Positions 1-7,310 are shown, numbered from the stretch's first letter. The stretch: DNA of 16,762 nucleotides from Scybalomonas sp905214925 (GCA_905214925.1 CAJMOB010000050.1:1-16762); one strand, 5' to 3'. Numbers and translations are program-made. The notes: generated by a model not told the origin, from the sequence alone.

Positions 1-51
1 GAACGCAATAAACTTCTGCGGGCAGAGCAGGTAATCCGTACGACAGGACTT
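1..51. other. GC-richer sequence abutting the truncated synthase
   Basis: About half of these 51 bases are G or C, against roughly a third for the surroundings. They do not continue the synthase reading frame. On the plus strand an open frame runs from base 1 to a stop at 103-105, so it could be the tail of a gene that starts outside the window, but I recognise no family in it. It may be the end of an inserted element or a bad assembly join. Confidence 0.3.
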
Positions 52-210
52 CTATACAATTCGATCATTAAATGCGATCTTTGGAACTTCAGAATAAGGA
101 AATAAATTGCGAAATACATTGGGATTCTCACAATCCACTAAAGGATACATATATTCTTCTAATTCTAATAAATTCGTTTTTTCATTATATTGTACTTTTC
201 TATTTTCCAT
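52..210 (-). pseudogene. Truncated N-terminus of an isopropylmalate/Re-citrate synthase family gene
   Basis: Reading leftward from an ATG at 210, a GGGAGG ribosome binding site (219-224, 8-base spacing) precedes 52 codons ending in TAG at 52-54. Residues 28-45 read ENPNVFRNLFPYSEVPKI, followed by AFNDRIV. I recognise this as the conserved N-terminus of the clostridial HMGL-like synthases annotated as 2-isopropylmalate synthase, a family that includes the Re-citrate synthase of Clostridium kluyveri. Full-length members are about 450 residues and go straight on to a catalytic TDTTFRDGQQ segment. Nothing like that follows here in any frame of the 51 remaining bases, so about nine tenths of the gene is missing. 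The start region, promoter and leader are intact, which suggests recent disruption by an insertion, a deletion or a misassembled join. Which acyl-CoA substrate the intact enzyme used cannot be told from this piece. Confidence 0.62.
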
Positions 211-287
211 TTCATATGCCTCCCAATATGTTTCTCTTTGCTACCAAAAAAGAATATAACATAGACACATCTTTATCGTTCTATAGT

Positions 288-412
288 AGATGAGGCTGGT
301 ATTTTAACTATCAATTTTTATTTAGAAAGAGCCAATCATTCCTTTGTCGTTCTCTTACTTTTCAAACAACCGAAACATGATTCCATCCTTATTTTCTCTC
401 ATAGCCTCATCT
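288..412 (-). promoter_or_regulatory. Possible structured leader of the synthase fragment
   Basis: Within the long leader, AGATGAGGCT (minus strand, 412-403) is perfectly complementary to AGCCTCATCT (297-288). This would form a 10-bp helix closing a domain of about 105 bases. No T-box sequence (GGTGGNACCGCG type) and no riboswitch class I know is visible inside, and there is no clear terminator before the gene. The helix could be a chance match, so this is tentative. Confidence 0.3.
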
Positions 413-457
413 TTTTCTAATCATTCTTCTGTCTTTTTTGATAATATCATTTAAAAA

Positions 458-473
458 TAATTGTATACAATTA
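458..473. promoter_or_regulatory. 16-bp perfect palindrome, candidate repressor operator
   Basis: TAATTGTATACAATTA is its own reverse complement and covers the -10 hexamer of the promoter above, the usual place for a repressor site. The TTGTATACAA core fits the TnGT..ACnA pattern of FadR-subfamily GntR regulators, though other regulators bind similar sequences. Twelve of the sixteen bases recur at 5389-5400 in the aconitase promoter. Confidence 0.5.
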
Positions 474-488
474 CTTTATTTTTGTCAA
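460..488 (-). promoter_or_regulatory. Sigma-A-type promoter of the synthase fragment
   Basis: On the minus strand TTGACA (488-483) is followed after exactly 17 bases by TACAAT (465-460). Both hexamers are at or one base from consensus. Transcription would start near 453, giving a leader of about 240 bases before the ATG at 210. The unusually long leader leaves room for RNA-level control. Confidence 0.72.
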
Positions 489-553
489 TGCTGAAAAGCA
501 AAATTATATCCTCTATTTGCAATTTTATTATTATTTTCCTGCATATATAGTCA

Positions 554-1468
554 TCACTGCAATAATTTTCTTAAATTTAACTGTCCATACCCTTGCCTTT
601 CCCAAGGCATCCCTAAATCATCGGTACTCTCCCATAACCATCGCTTTACTTCATTATTCGTAAGATAAGGATATTTCTGCAATAGTAGTGCTACCGCTCC
701 TGTTACAATGGGGGTTGACATAGAAGTTCCACTTTTTGTCACGTATCCCGTTCGAAACGGTGTACAAGAATAAATATTGGCTCCTGGGGCTACAATATCT
801 GGTTTCTTCACACAGGCGATGGTAGGGCCTCTTCCAGAATAATGAATCTTACCGTCCTGCTTTCTTGCAAAATATTCATCGTCACTTGCTCCAACTGTAA
901 TTACTTTACGGCTGATTCCAGGAACTGTAATGGATTTCTTATTTGGTCCATTGTTTCCAGCAGCTACAATTACTACAATTCCACATTCCCATGTTTTTTC
1001 TACTTCTCTTACTAACTCAGACGATTCATCTTCTTTTTTCGTCGCAGGCGTTCCAACCGAAATATTTACAATTTGTATTCGATATTTTTTTCTATTTTCT
1101 CTTACCCACCGAAGCCCTTCGATTACATGAGCAACCTTTCCATTTCCTCTACTATCAAGTACTTTTACAATAACATAGCTACACTCTGGAGCAACCCCAA
1201 TAATATTTCCCCTTGGATTTCTTCCAGAGGAACCAATAATTCCCGCTATATGACTTCCGTGAGAATTATCATCATAAGGTAACTTTTTTCCATTTACACT
1301 GTCATAAAACGCACGTACTCGCCCTTTCTCCCAACCAAAATCTATGTGAGGGCCAATTCCTGTATCTAAAATCGCCACACAAACATCTTTTCCTGTTAAC
1401 TTTTGTCTTCTTGCATAATCTATATGAATCTGATGCAACGCATCATAATTGACACCATAATTAGACAT
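554..1468 (-). CDS. Subtilisin-like serine protease (family S8), no signal peptide
   Basis: A compact 304-residue S8 peptidase. The catalytic triad is visible: Asp35 in AILDTGIG, His70 in NSHGSHIAG and Ser249 in SGTSMSTP, with the oxyanion-hole Asn172 in AAGNNG. The protein begins only about 25 residues before the first core strand. There is no signal peptide, no long propeptide and no C-terminal anchor, so it resembles intracellular subtilisins of Bacilli and Clostridia rather than secreted ones. The ATG at 1468 is preceded by AAAGGAAAAG. The gene follows the structured element at 1604-1660 and lies upstream of the synthase fragment on the same strand, with no convincing terminator between them. 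Its substrate is unknown; intracellular protein turnover in stationary phase or sporulation is plausible by family. The class call is very secure. Confidence 0.93.
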   Translation of the reverse strand: MSNYGVNYDALHQIHIDYARRQKLTGKDVCVAILDTGIGPHIDFGWEKGRVRAFYDSVNGKKLPYDDNSHGSHIAGIIGSSGRNPRGNIIGVAPECSYVIVKVLDSRGNGKVAHVIEGLRWVRENRKKYRIQIVNISVGTPATKKEDESSELVREVEKTWECGIVVIVAAGNNGPNKKSITVPGISRKVITVGASDDEYFARKQDGKIHYSGRGPTIACVKKPDIVAPGANIYSCTPFRTGYVTKSGTSMSTPIVTGAVALLLQKYPYLTNNEVKRWLWESTDDLGMPWERQGYGQLNLRKLLQ

Positions 1469-1603
1469 TTTCTTTTCCTTTCAATGGCTTCTCTTTATCA
1501 TATGCTCTTTTTCGCAACACGTTGCTTCTCTTCCTTGAGGAAAGTATCGGTTCTATCTCGTTTCTTTGCATAAACGATGAGAAACACGCTATGCCAGTTT
1601 CTC

Positions 1604-1660
1604 ACGTTGGCGAGCAATCGTCATATAAGGGCATAAATGCTCTGCATGCCTCGTTACCTT
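1604..1660 (-). repeat. Structured intergenic element, copy A
   Basis: On the minus strand this 57-base core starts AAGGTAACGAG and ends TTGCTCGCCAACGT. It encloses a 21-base segment that can fold as GGCAT...ATGCC. A second copy at 16542-16597 has the same ends, the same 21-base spacing and a different inner hairpin. Both lie just past the U-tract of a minus-strand terminator. CGAG and CTCG can pair around the inner hairpin. Next to copy A, 1578-1604 holds a further 8-bp hairpin (TGAGAAAC/GTTTCTCA). It could be a dispersed palindromic repeat or a small RNA; I cannot name the family. Confidence 0.5.
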
Positions 1661-1670
1661 CACGTAAATC

Positions 1671-1702
1671 AAAAAAAGACAGCTATTTAAAATAACTGCC
1701 TT
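1671..1702 (-). terminator. Terminator of the NlpC/P60 gene
   Basis: On the minus strand a stem of about 10 bp (GGCAGTTATTT with AAATAGCTGTC, two G-U pairs) is followed by seven T residues. It lies about 90 bases past the stop codon of the NlpC/P60 gene. Confidence 0.75.
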
Positions 1703-1793
1703 TTATCTCAACTTTTCTCTTTTTATTTTTTTCAATTATAATTTCTCTATTTTTCTTTTTTATTATAAAATTCTGTACTATGTAATCTAATAA

Positions 1794-2309
1794 TTACTTG
1801 ATAATGGATACATATTTATATGGAGTTCTATAGTTCATATTGCTTACGATAATCCCTGTTCTAGAATTACTCGCATGAACAATCTTTCCATTTCCGATAT
1901 ACATGGCTACATGGTTAATTCTTCCGCCACTAGCATAAAAAACTAAATCTCCTTTTTTCAATTCAGAACTTTTAATTGATTTCCCATTTGTTGCCTGCTC
2001 TCTTGATGTACGACTGATAGACATTCCAAAATTCTTATAAATTCCCATTGTAAATCCAGAACAGTCTGTTCCATTTGTTAAGCTTGTACCACCGTAGACG
2101 TATGGGTTTCCGACAAATTGCAATGCATAAGAAACCATATCATCTCTTAAAATAGCTTCTGTATCAACTTCCACTTCGATTGGAATTTCGATTTCTGCTG
2201 TTACTGCTGTTTTCTTTGCTGCTTGTGCTTGTACAGGATTTAAAAGTGATACTCCCATAGTTAAACAAATCGCTGTACCTGTAATTAGTCCCATAATTCT
2301 ACGTTTCAT
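1794..2309 (-). CDS. Secreted NlpC/P60 cell-wall endopeptidase
   Basis: A 171-residue exported protein. Residues 1-30 are a signal peptide: MKRR, a hydrophobic stretch, then VQAQA as the likely cleavage site. A short acidic linker (about 38-55, EIEIPIEVEVDTE) precedes one NlpC/P60 domain. The catalytic Cys83 lies in GTDCSGF, His133 in RINHVAMYIG and the third polar residue His145 in IVHAS. Such domains cut the D-Glu/meso-diaminopimelate peptide bonds of peptidoglycan. There are no SH3, LysM or choline-binding modules, so this is a minimal form that must find the wall by itself. The ATG at 2309 follows a TAGGAG site. The gene stands alone between its own promoter (2414-2442) and terminator (1671-1702). 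A role in growth, cell separation or spore cortex remodelling cannot be distinguished from sequence. Confidence 0.93.
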   Translation of the reverse strand: MKRRIMGLITGTAICLTMGVSLLNPVQAQAAKKTAVTAEIEIPIEVEVDTEAILRDDMVSYALQFVGNPYVYGGTSLTNGTDCSGFTMGIYKNFGMSISRTSREQATNGKSIKSSELKKGDLVFYASGGRINHVAMYIGNGKIVHASNSRTGIIVSNMNYRTPYKYVSIIK

Positions 2310-2413
2310 GATTATCTCCTATATATCTCTAAATTTATTTTCTTCAATTTTAAATTTATTTTCTTATTAAATTATTATCATTTTTATCATAGTTTATGTC
2401 GTTTCTGCTGTCT

Positions 2414-2442
2414 ATTCTACATAATATCTCGAACTTTGTCAA
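2414..2442 (-). promoter_or_regulatory. Sigma-A-type promoter of the NlpC/P60 gene
   Basis: TTGACA (2442-2437), a 17-base spacer and TAGAAT (2419-2414) on the minus strand. Transcription would start near 2407, about 100 bases before the ATG. Confidence 0.75.
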
Positions 2443-2789
2443 CAGTTTCATTACGATTTTGTAATATTTTCTTAATATTTATTTACGTATTATGCCAAAA
2501 CTTCTTTTTAAATCATAATTTCTTTTTCAATTTTATATAATTCTTATCTATTTCTTAATAAGCTTGTCCAAAAAAGTATCTTAATTTTATTCCATTTTCC
2601 AATATATTTTTGTTTATTTTTTAATTATAATACCATATTTCTTGTAAGTTGTCTTTATTTTTCTTTCATATTTACACTTTTTTAATAGACTATTTTTTCT
2701 TATTTTTCGCCAATTTTCTCACCTTTTCTAAAACTATAACTCTTTAACAACTACCCATGATTTTGTAATCTTTGTAAAAATTATGTAAC
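2443..2789. other. AT-rich intergenic stretch without a gene
   Basis: About 350 very AT-rich bases between the NlpC/P60 promoter and the aconitase terminator. I see no open frame with a ribosome binding site, no convincing hairpin and no repeat here. It may act only as an upstream AT-rich region. Confidence 0.6.
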
Positions 2790-2846
2790 AAAAAAAGAAC
2801 TGTCATCTTCCATGCCTTTCAAGCAGGAAAATGACAGTTCTTTTCT
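2790..2846 (-). terminator. Terminator of the aconitase gene
   Basis: A perfect 12-bp stem, AAGAACTGTCAT with ATGACAGTTCTT (2795-2806 and 2831-2842), is followed on the minus strand by a T-tract. It begins 16 bases after the aconitase stop codon. Confidence 0.88.
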
Positions 2847-2861
2847 ATTTCTTATTGTCGT

Positions 2862-5153
2862 TTATCCTCTACGATTATAATTGATAAGACAACCTTTTAA
2901 AATAATTTCACGTTCTTTATCCGTTAACTCACCAACGGTTAACTTGACTTCTTTCATTCCTTTATTGACAACATAAGCTGGTATTTCTGATACTTTGTCT
3001 TGAATCGCTTGTACAATATTTGGAACAAATAAATAATCATTTAATCCAAATGTTAATTCTCCTTTTAAGACAAATGGTAACATTCCCCAGTTAATTAAGT
3101 TAGAACGATAACGCTTTGTTGCATATTCTTGTGCAATATTCGCCCAACCACCTAATACCTTTTGGCAAGAAGCTGCTTGCTCTCTTGCAGAACCATCTCC
3201 TGGTTTTACCGCATAAATCGTACTTCCGATTCCTGTATTTGTAAAATCCACAGTTTCATTGGCTTGTTTGATCGTTTTCATAATTTCTTCCAATTCCACT
3301 ACCACTTCTTCTGGATTTTTCCCTTCGATTCTTGCTTTTTCTGCTGTTTGAACATACTTAGCGCGACCTACATATTCTGGATCTTTTCTTGAAAGAGTAA
3401 ACTCTGCAAGTCCTAATGGATTAGAACGATAAGAAGAAGTTTCTCCTGATGGGATGAGCTCATCTGTTGTTGTTACTGGATCATGGATTTCAGAAACAAC
3501 TTTTAAAATTAAGTTTTCTGGTAATGCAGACATCTTTGGCCAATCTACAATATTAGGTCCAAACTTAATTTCCACTGATGGATCTGCTTTGCCGATTCCA
3601 TTATAAACACGGTTATCATAAATAGTTTTATCAAAATAATAAGCTGGTCTTGTAAATGTAACATCTACAAGTTCAGTTGCTGGTGTTAAATATCCTTGAT
3701 TTGCAGCTGTTGCTGCAATAGAACGAGCATCCATGAGTGCAACAGAAGCAATCTGTCCATTTGTAATCTTAGAACCTTCACGATTTGGGAAATTACGAGT
3801 TGTATGACGGATACTGAGACCTTGGTTTGCAGGAACATCTCCTGCTCCAAAGCAAGGTCCACAAAAGGCACTACGGACAGTAGCACCTGTTGCCATTAAA
3901 TCCGCAATTCTTCCATTTTTTACAAGTTCCATAAAGACTGGCTGACTGGCTGGATAAACACTTAATGAAAACTCATCTGCCCCAATGGATTTTCCTCTTA
4001 AAATATCAGCTGCATCACAAATATTTTCATATCCACCGCCTGCACATCCTGCAATAACTCCTTGTTCTACATAGAGTTTTCCATTACGCACTTTATCTTT
4101 TAATTTAAACTCCACTTGATTATTATCAAGGCTAATTGCAGCTTTCTTCTCTACTTCATCAAGAATATCCATTAAATTATGATTTAATTCTTCAATGGTA
4201 TATACGTTGCTTGGATGGAATGGCATGGCGATCATCGGTTTAATCTGAGACAAGTCCACATAAATCATTCCATCATAGTAAGTAACTTCTTTTGGATTTA
4301 ACTCTTTATAGTCGGAAGGTCTTCCATGTATGGTATAAAATTCCTTAATTACATCATCTGTTTTCCAAATAGAAGAAAGACAGGTTGTCTCTGTTGTCAT
4401 AACATCGATACCAATACGGAAATCTGCAGATAATTTTGACACGCCATCTCCAACAAATTCCATTACTTTATTATTAACATAGCCATTTTTAAACACTGCT
4501 CCAATAATCGCTAGTGCAACGTCTTGTGGACCAACTCCTTTTTGAGGCTCTCCCGTTAAATAAACACCTACTACTTTTGGCATATTAATATCATAGGTCT
4601 GAGATAATAACTGTTTTACAATTTCTGGTCCGCCTTCTCCAACAGCCATTGTTCCCAATGCTCCATAACGAGTATGGCTATCAGAGCCAAGTACCATTTT
4701 CCCTCCACCTGCTAATACTTCTCTAGCAAATTGATGAATAACCGCTTGATGAGGAGGAACATACATGCCACCATATTTTTTTGCACAAGAAAGTCCAAAC
4801 ATATGGTCATCTTCATTAATTGTCCCACCAACTGCACATAAACTATTATGGCAATTGGTTAAAACATAAGGCACTGGAAATTTCTCAAGTCCTGATGCTC
4901 GAGCTGTTTGGATAATGCCTACAAATGTAATGTCATGAGAAGTTAAACAATCAAATTTAATATTCAACTTTTCCATATTATCGGATTGATTATGCTCAGA
5001 CAAAATTCCATAGGCAATTGTATTTTTTGCTGCTTCTTTTTTATCTGTAATGTATCCAAGACGATTTTTTAAAATAGCCTCTTGCTCATTTCCATCTTCT
5101 ACTATTTCTGTACCATGTAAAAGGTATGCTCCTTCTGGATATAGTTTTACCAT
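2862..5153 (-). CDS. ybhJ: YbhJ-type aconitase family hydratase
   Basis: A 763-residue [4Fe-4S] hydratase of the aconitase superfamily, very similar along its whole length to the uncharacterised E. coli protein YbhJ (about 750 residues). Shared blocks include SHDITFVGIIQTARASGL, NCHNSLCAVGGTINEDDH, GSDSHTRYGALGTMAVGEGG and RHTTRNFPNREGS. Likely cluster ligands are Cys370 (AGCAGGGYEN, matching the GSCTNSS site of aconitases), Cys431 and Cys434 (FCGPCFGAGD). The C-terminal swivel domain carries VKPGDGSAREQAASCQ and a TKRYRSNLINWGMLPF motif. The ATG at 5153 follows an AAGGAGGAT site. The enzyme should interconvert a hydroxy tricarboxylate through dehydration and rehydration, as citrate/isocitrate, but the true substrate of YbhJ proteins is not known to me. 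It is a single-gene unit with its own promoter and terminator. Its promoter shares a motif with that of the synthase fragment at 52-210. Confidence 0.93.
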   Translation of the reverse strand: MVKLYPEGAYLLHGTEIVEDGNEQEAILKNRLGYITDKKEAAKNTIAYGILSEHNQSDNMEKLNIKFDCLTSHDITFVGIIQTARASGLEKFPVPYVLTNCHNSLCAVGGTINEDDHMFGLSCAKKYGGMYVPPHQAVIHQFAREVLAGGGKMVLGSDSHTRYGALGTMAVGEGGPEIVKQLLSQTYDINMPKVVGVYLTGEPQKGVGPQDVALAIIGAVFKNGYVNNKVMEFVGDGVSKLSADFRIGIDVMTTETTCLSSIWKTDDVIKEFYTIHGRPSDYKELNPKEVTYYDGMIYVDLSQIKPMIAMPFHPSNVYTIEELNHNLMDILDEVEKKAAISLDNNQVEFKLKDKVRNGKLYVEQGVIAGCAGGGYENICDAADILRGKSIGADEFSLSVYPASQPVFMELVKNGRIADLMATGATVRSAFCGPCFGAGDVPANQGLSIRHTTRNFPNREGSKITNGQIASVALMDARSIAATAANQGYLTPATELVDVTFTRPAYYFDKTIYDNRVYNGIGKADPSVEIKFGPNIVDWPKMSALPENLILKVVSEIHDPVTTTDELIPSGETSSYRSNPLGLAEFTLSRKDPEYVGRAKYVQTAEKARIEGKNPEEVVVELEEIMKTIKQANETVDFTNTGIGSTIYAVKPGDGSAREQAASCQKVLGGWANIAQEYATKRYRSNLINWGMLPFVLKGELTFGLNDYLFVPNIVQAIQDKVSEIPAYVVNKGMKEVKLTVGELTDKEREIILKGCLINYNRRG

Positions 5154-5368
5154 ATGTAAATCCTCCTTAAAAAATATTCCTATTATGATTTCTTTCTATT
5201 ATAGATATTCTTTTATCCTATATTGAGATCCTACTATTATGAATTTAGTTTTTATTTTTACTGTAATCTTAAACATTTCATGATGACTTATTTTTTTACT
5301 ATATCATGAGCTATGCTTATATTTCTTATTGCATTCGTCAAATACTTGGTGCTTGGCCTAATGTTTTT

Positions 5369-5397
5369 ATTATACCATAAAAAATCCATGTATACAA
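5369..5397 (-). promoter_or_regulatory. Promoter of the aconitase gene
   Basis: TTGTAT (5397-5392), a 17-base spacer and TATAAT (5374-5369) on the minus strand. TGG stands just before the -10 hexamer (extended -10). Transcription would start near 5362, leaving a leader of about 208 bases. A second TATAAT (5203-5198) lies closer to the gene but lacks a recognisable -35 element. Confidence 0.68.
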
Positions 5398-5400
5398 TTA
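5389..5400. promoter_or_regulatory. Half-conserved operator-like motif in the aconitase promoter
   Basis: On the minus strand TAATTGTATACA overlaps the -35 hexamer. It matches the first 12 bases of the 16-bp palindrome at 458-473, although the last part of the palindrome is degenerate here. The site suits a repressor acting on the aconitase promoter. Confidence 0.42.
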
Positions 5401-5467
5401 TTTTTCCATACTTTAATTTTTTTAAAAAAATAATTTTTAAAATGTGTAAAGCGAACAAGCCGTACCG

Positions 5468-5476
5468 CATAGTATA
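5468..5476 (+). promoter_or_regulatory. Sporulation-like -10 element upstream of the Cys/Gly-rich gene
   Basis: CATAGTATA fits the CATAnnnTA -10 pattern of sigma-K-type sporulation promoters and lies 32 bases before the ATG. I find no matching -35 element at the right distance, so the call is weak. Confidence 0.28.
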
Positions 5477-5508
5477 TATTGTAATCAAAAATATTTGGAG
5501 GTTTCATA

Positions 5509-5763
5509 ATGAGTGATTTAGCAGCAACAAACTGTGGTGGAAATTCTTGTGGATGTAACAACGGAGGTTTCGGAAATAACTGGATTATCTTAATTCTTTT
5601 ATTCTGCTGTTGTGGAAATGGTAATGGTAGTGGTCTCTTCGGTGGCAGCTGCCAGGATAACTGTGGCTGCAGTGGCGGATTTGATTTAATTATCCTTTTA
5701 CTCTTAATCTGCGGATGTGGTGGAAATTCTTGTGGATGTGGTAATGGTTGCTCTATCTGCTAA
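5509..5763 (+). CDS. Small Cys/Gly-rich protein of the 'HCB protein 13' type
   Basis: An 84-residue protein in which 15 residues are Cys and about 21 are Gly. It begins MSDLAATNCG, a start I recognise from short Lachnospiraceae proteins annotated as 'chorion class high-cysteine HCB protein 13', a name given for composition only. It is built as two similar halves. Each half has a block containing GGNSCGC and a hydrophobic strand of about eight residues (WIILILLF at 25-32, LIILLLLI at 60-67) next to a Cys cluster. GGAGG before the ATG at 5509 supports the start. It is convergent with the DUF4026 gene and shares a terminator with it. I infer a structural, disulfide-linked or metal-binding role, perhaps in the spore coat; no enzyme motif is present. 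The reading frame is secure and the function is unknown. Confidence 0.82.
   Translation: MSDLAATNCGGNSCGCNNGGFGNNWIILILLFCCCGNGNGSGLFGGSCQDNCGCSGGFDLIILLLLICGCGGNSCGCGNGCSIC
5533..5739 (+). repeat. Pair of identical 24-bp direct repeats inside the Cys/Gly-rich gene
   Basis: Bases 5533-5556 and 5716-5739 are identical and code for the CGGNSCGC blocks near each end of the protein, in the same frame. They indicate that the gene grew by internal duplication or is kept uniform by gene conversion. Confidence 0.85.
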
Positions 5764-5784
5764 TTTCTAAAAAGCTTTATTCTT

Positions 5785-5820
5785 AAATATGGGCGGAATT
5801 TTCCGCCCATATTTTTGTTT
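5785..5820 (+). terminator. Terminator between the convergent Cys/Gly-rich and DUF4026 genes
   Basis: A perfect 14-bp stem (AAATATGGGCGGAA with TTCCGCCCATATTT, 2-base loop) is followed on the plus strand by a T-rich tract. The DUF4026 gene ends directly beside it on the other strand. The minus-strand T-tract is short, but the stem may serve both genes. Confidence 0.88.
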
Positions 5821-7152
5821 TTATTCATTTTCTAATAAATAAACACTGTCTGGTGTAATCTCATCTCCGTCTTTTCCAAAGAAAATCCAATCAGTCAAGC
5901 GCTCAAATGGCAACTCTTTCTCCATCCCTTCATGAAGTCCTTCTATAAAATAAGGTTCTTGTGTCAATACTCCATAAAATACTTGTCGCCCGACATCAAT
6001 TCCTTCTAATTGAAACCAAATGTGTTCTTTCTCATCTACATCTTGCCTATATTTCTCATCTACATCTAGTCCAATTTTAATTAATAATACTTCCTCGTCA
6101 TCCAATCCTTTATTATATAGAACTTCTAAGTAAGGAAGTCTTTCCTTTGCTAATTGACTCATTCTGTTCGTCTCTTCTGTTGTATAATAAACAATTGGAT
6201 TTTCCTCCAATACTTCTGCATAGCGATCTAAAGGCACAAAGTTTCTTTTTTTATAATCCTTTTCTGTAGGATAACAGAATATAACCCCTCTATTTTCTTC
6301 ATGAGCATCCTCTCTTAAATGAACTTGTCCTAATGTTCCTTCTGGATAATATTCACTAGCTCTTCTATAATCAACCCATGTAGTCATTAATACATCTTTT
6401 TTTGTTAAACGAGCAGTATAAATTGGCTCTTCCTCGTCATCAAACTCCCCTCTTGTCACTATTTTTTCTGCTAGGACTAAAATCACACTATTTAAGGCTT
6501 CATAATTATCCCTTGTTAATCCAAGAATCTCCAAATCAATAGCACCACAGCGATTCAATCCATGAGTATGTAACCAAACATTCTCGTCTTCTCCTCCAAC
6601 TACTGCTTGTATTGTATATAAATAGGACGGTGCAGGAGGAATCAATGACTGACTCGCTAATTTGGCCCATCTTCCTGACAATATCTTTTCACTGCTAAAA
6701 TCAATAATTCCTGCCATATTAGGAACAAAGGCATTTAATATCTTTATTTGTAAATGAAAAGAATCGATATTGTTTTCCCCAAACACCATCCAAGTAAGCA
6801 CACCTTCTCCTTGACTTTTAAAGTGTTCCCTTTCTTTCTCTGAAAAAGTATACTGCCATCGATAATATCCTGGATACTCATAATGCCCTTGATAAAACCC
6901 AACTACATATTCTTCTGCTTGATAAGTGAGAAATAATAATTGCTCCCTCTCTGCATTATTTCTCTCCTCCACTCGATGAACTTGAATCTCCTCAACTTCT
7001 TTTAATCGTTGTATCATTTCCTCTGTATTTTTTAAAATCAAAGGCTCCATTGGCACCGCCATCATATAGGAGAGCGTCTTTTCAATCTTTCCTCTTTTCA
7101 AGGCTTCTTTTTCAAATTTTACTGATTTCTTCTTGCACTTAAATAAACCCAT
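5821..7152 (-). CDS. DUF4026/DUF2314 domain protein
   Basis: A soluble protein of 443 residues from the ATG at 7152. An in-frame TTG further up (7179) would add nine residues. However, AGGAG at 7161-7165 lies 8 bases before the ATG and inside that extension, so ATG is preferred. After a basic start (MGLFKCKKK), the body looks like the DUF4026 family. The last 75 or so residues (HIWFQLEGIDVG...FYGVLTQEPYFIEGLHEG...ERLTDWIF) fit DUF2314, a domain also found alone in YegJ-like proteins and often fused to DUF4026. There is no signal peptide, no membrane segment and no recognisable catalytic motif. It is acidic overall and transcribed alone from the promoter at 7311-7339. Family assignment is from remembered motif patterns; the function is unknown. 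Confidence 0.78.
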   Translation of the reverse strand: MGLFKCKKKSVKFEKEALKRGKIEKTLSYMMAVPMEPLILKNTEEMIQRLKEVEEIQVHRVEERNNAEREQLLFLTYQAEEYVVGFYQGHYEYPGYYRWQYTFSEKEREHFKSQGEGVLTWMVFGENNIDSFHLQIKILNAFVPNMAGIIDFSSEKILSGRWAKLASQSLIPPAPSYLYTIQAVVGGEDENVWLHTHGLNRCGAIDLEILGLTRDNYEALNSVILVLAEKIVTRGEFDDEEEPIYTARLTKKDVLMTTWVDYRRASEYYPEGTLGQVHLREDAHEENRGVIFCYPTEKDYKKRNFVPLDRYAEVLEENPIVYYTTEETNRMSQLAKERLPYLEVLYNKGLDDEEVLLIKIGLDVDEKYRQDVDEKEHIWFQLEGIDVGRQVFYGVLTQEPYFIEGLHEGMEKELPFERLTDWIFFGKDGDEITPDSVYLLENE

Positions 7153-7310
7153 CTCTTCTTCTCCTTTTCTTCTTATCAATTGATGAAAAACAACGTTGTG
7201 AATTTTTATACCCCTTCGTATCCATTTAACCTTAAAAATAATGTTCCTAAATGTGGCCGATAACTTTCTTCACTTATATATTACATCTTATAAACAAATC
7301 ATTTATGAAT

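Noticed and set aside
72..293. Plus-strand open frame of 73 codons
   Set aside because: It lies opposite the synthase fragment, whose family residues and ribosome binding site are on the minus strand.
288..412. T-box or known riboswitch in the synthase leader
   Set aside because: No T-box consensus, specifier domain or terminator/antiterminator pair is visible; kept only as an unclassified leader.
5198..5203. TATAAT near the aconitase start as its main promoter
   Set aside because: No recognisable -35 at 16-18 bases; the TTGTAT/TATAAT pair at 5369-5397 is much better.
5288..5488. Minus-strand open frame of 66 codons upstream of the aconitase
   Set aside because: It starts at a non-ATG codon without a binding site, spans the aconitase promoter and resembles no protein.
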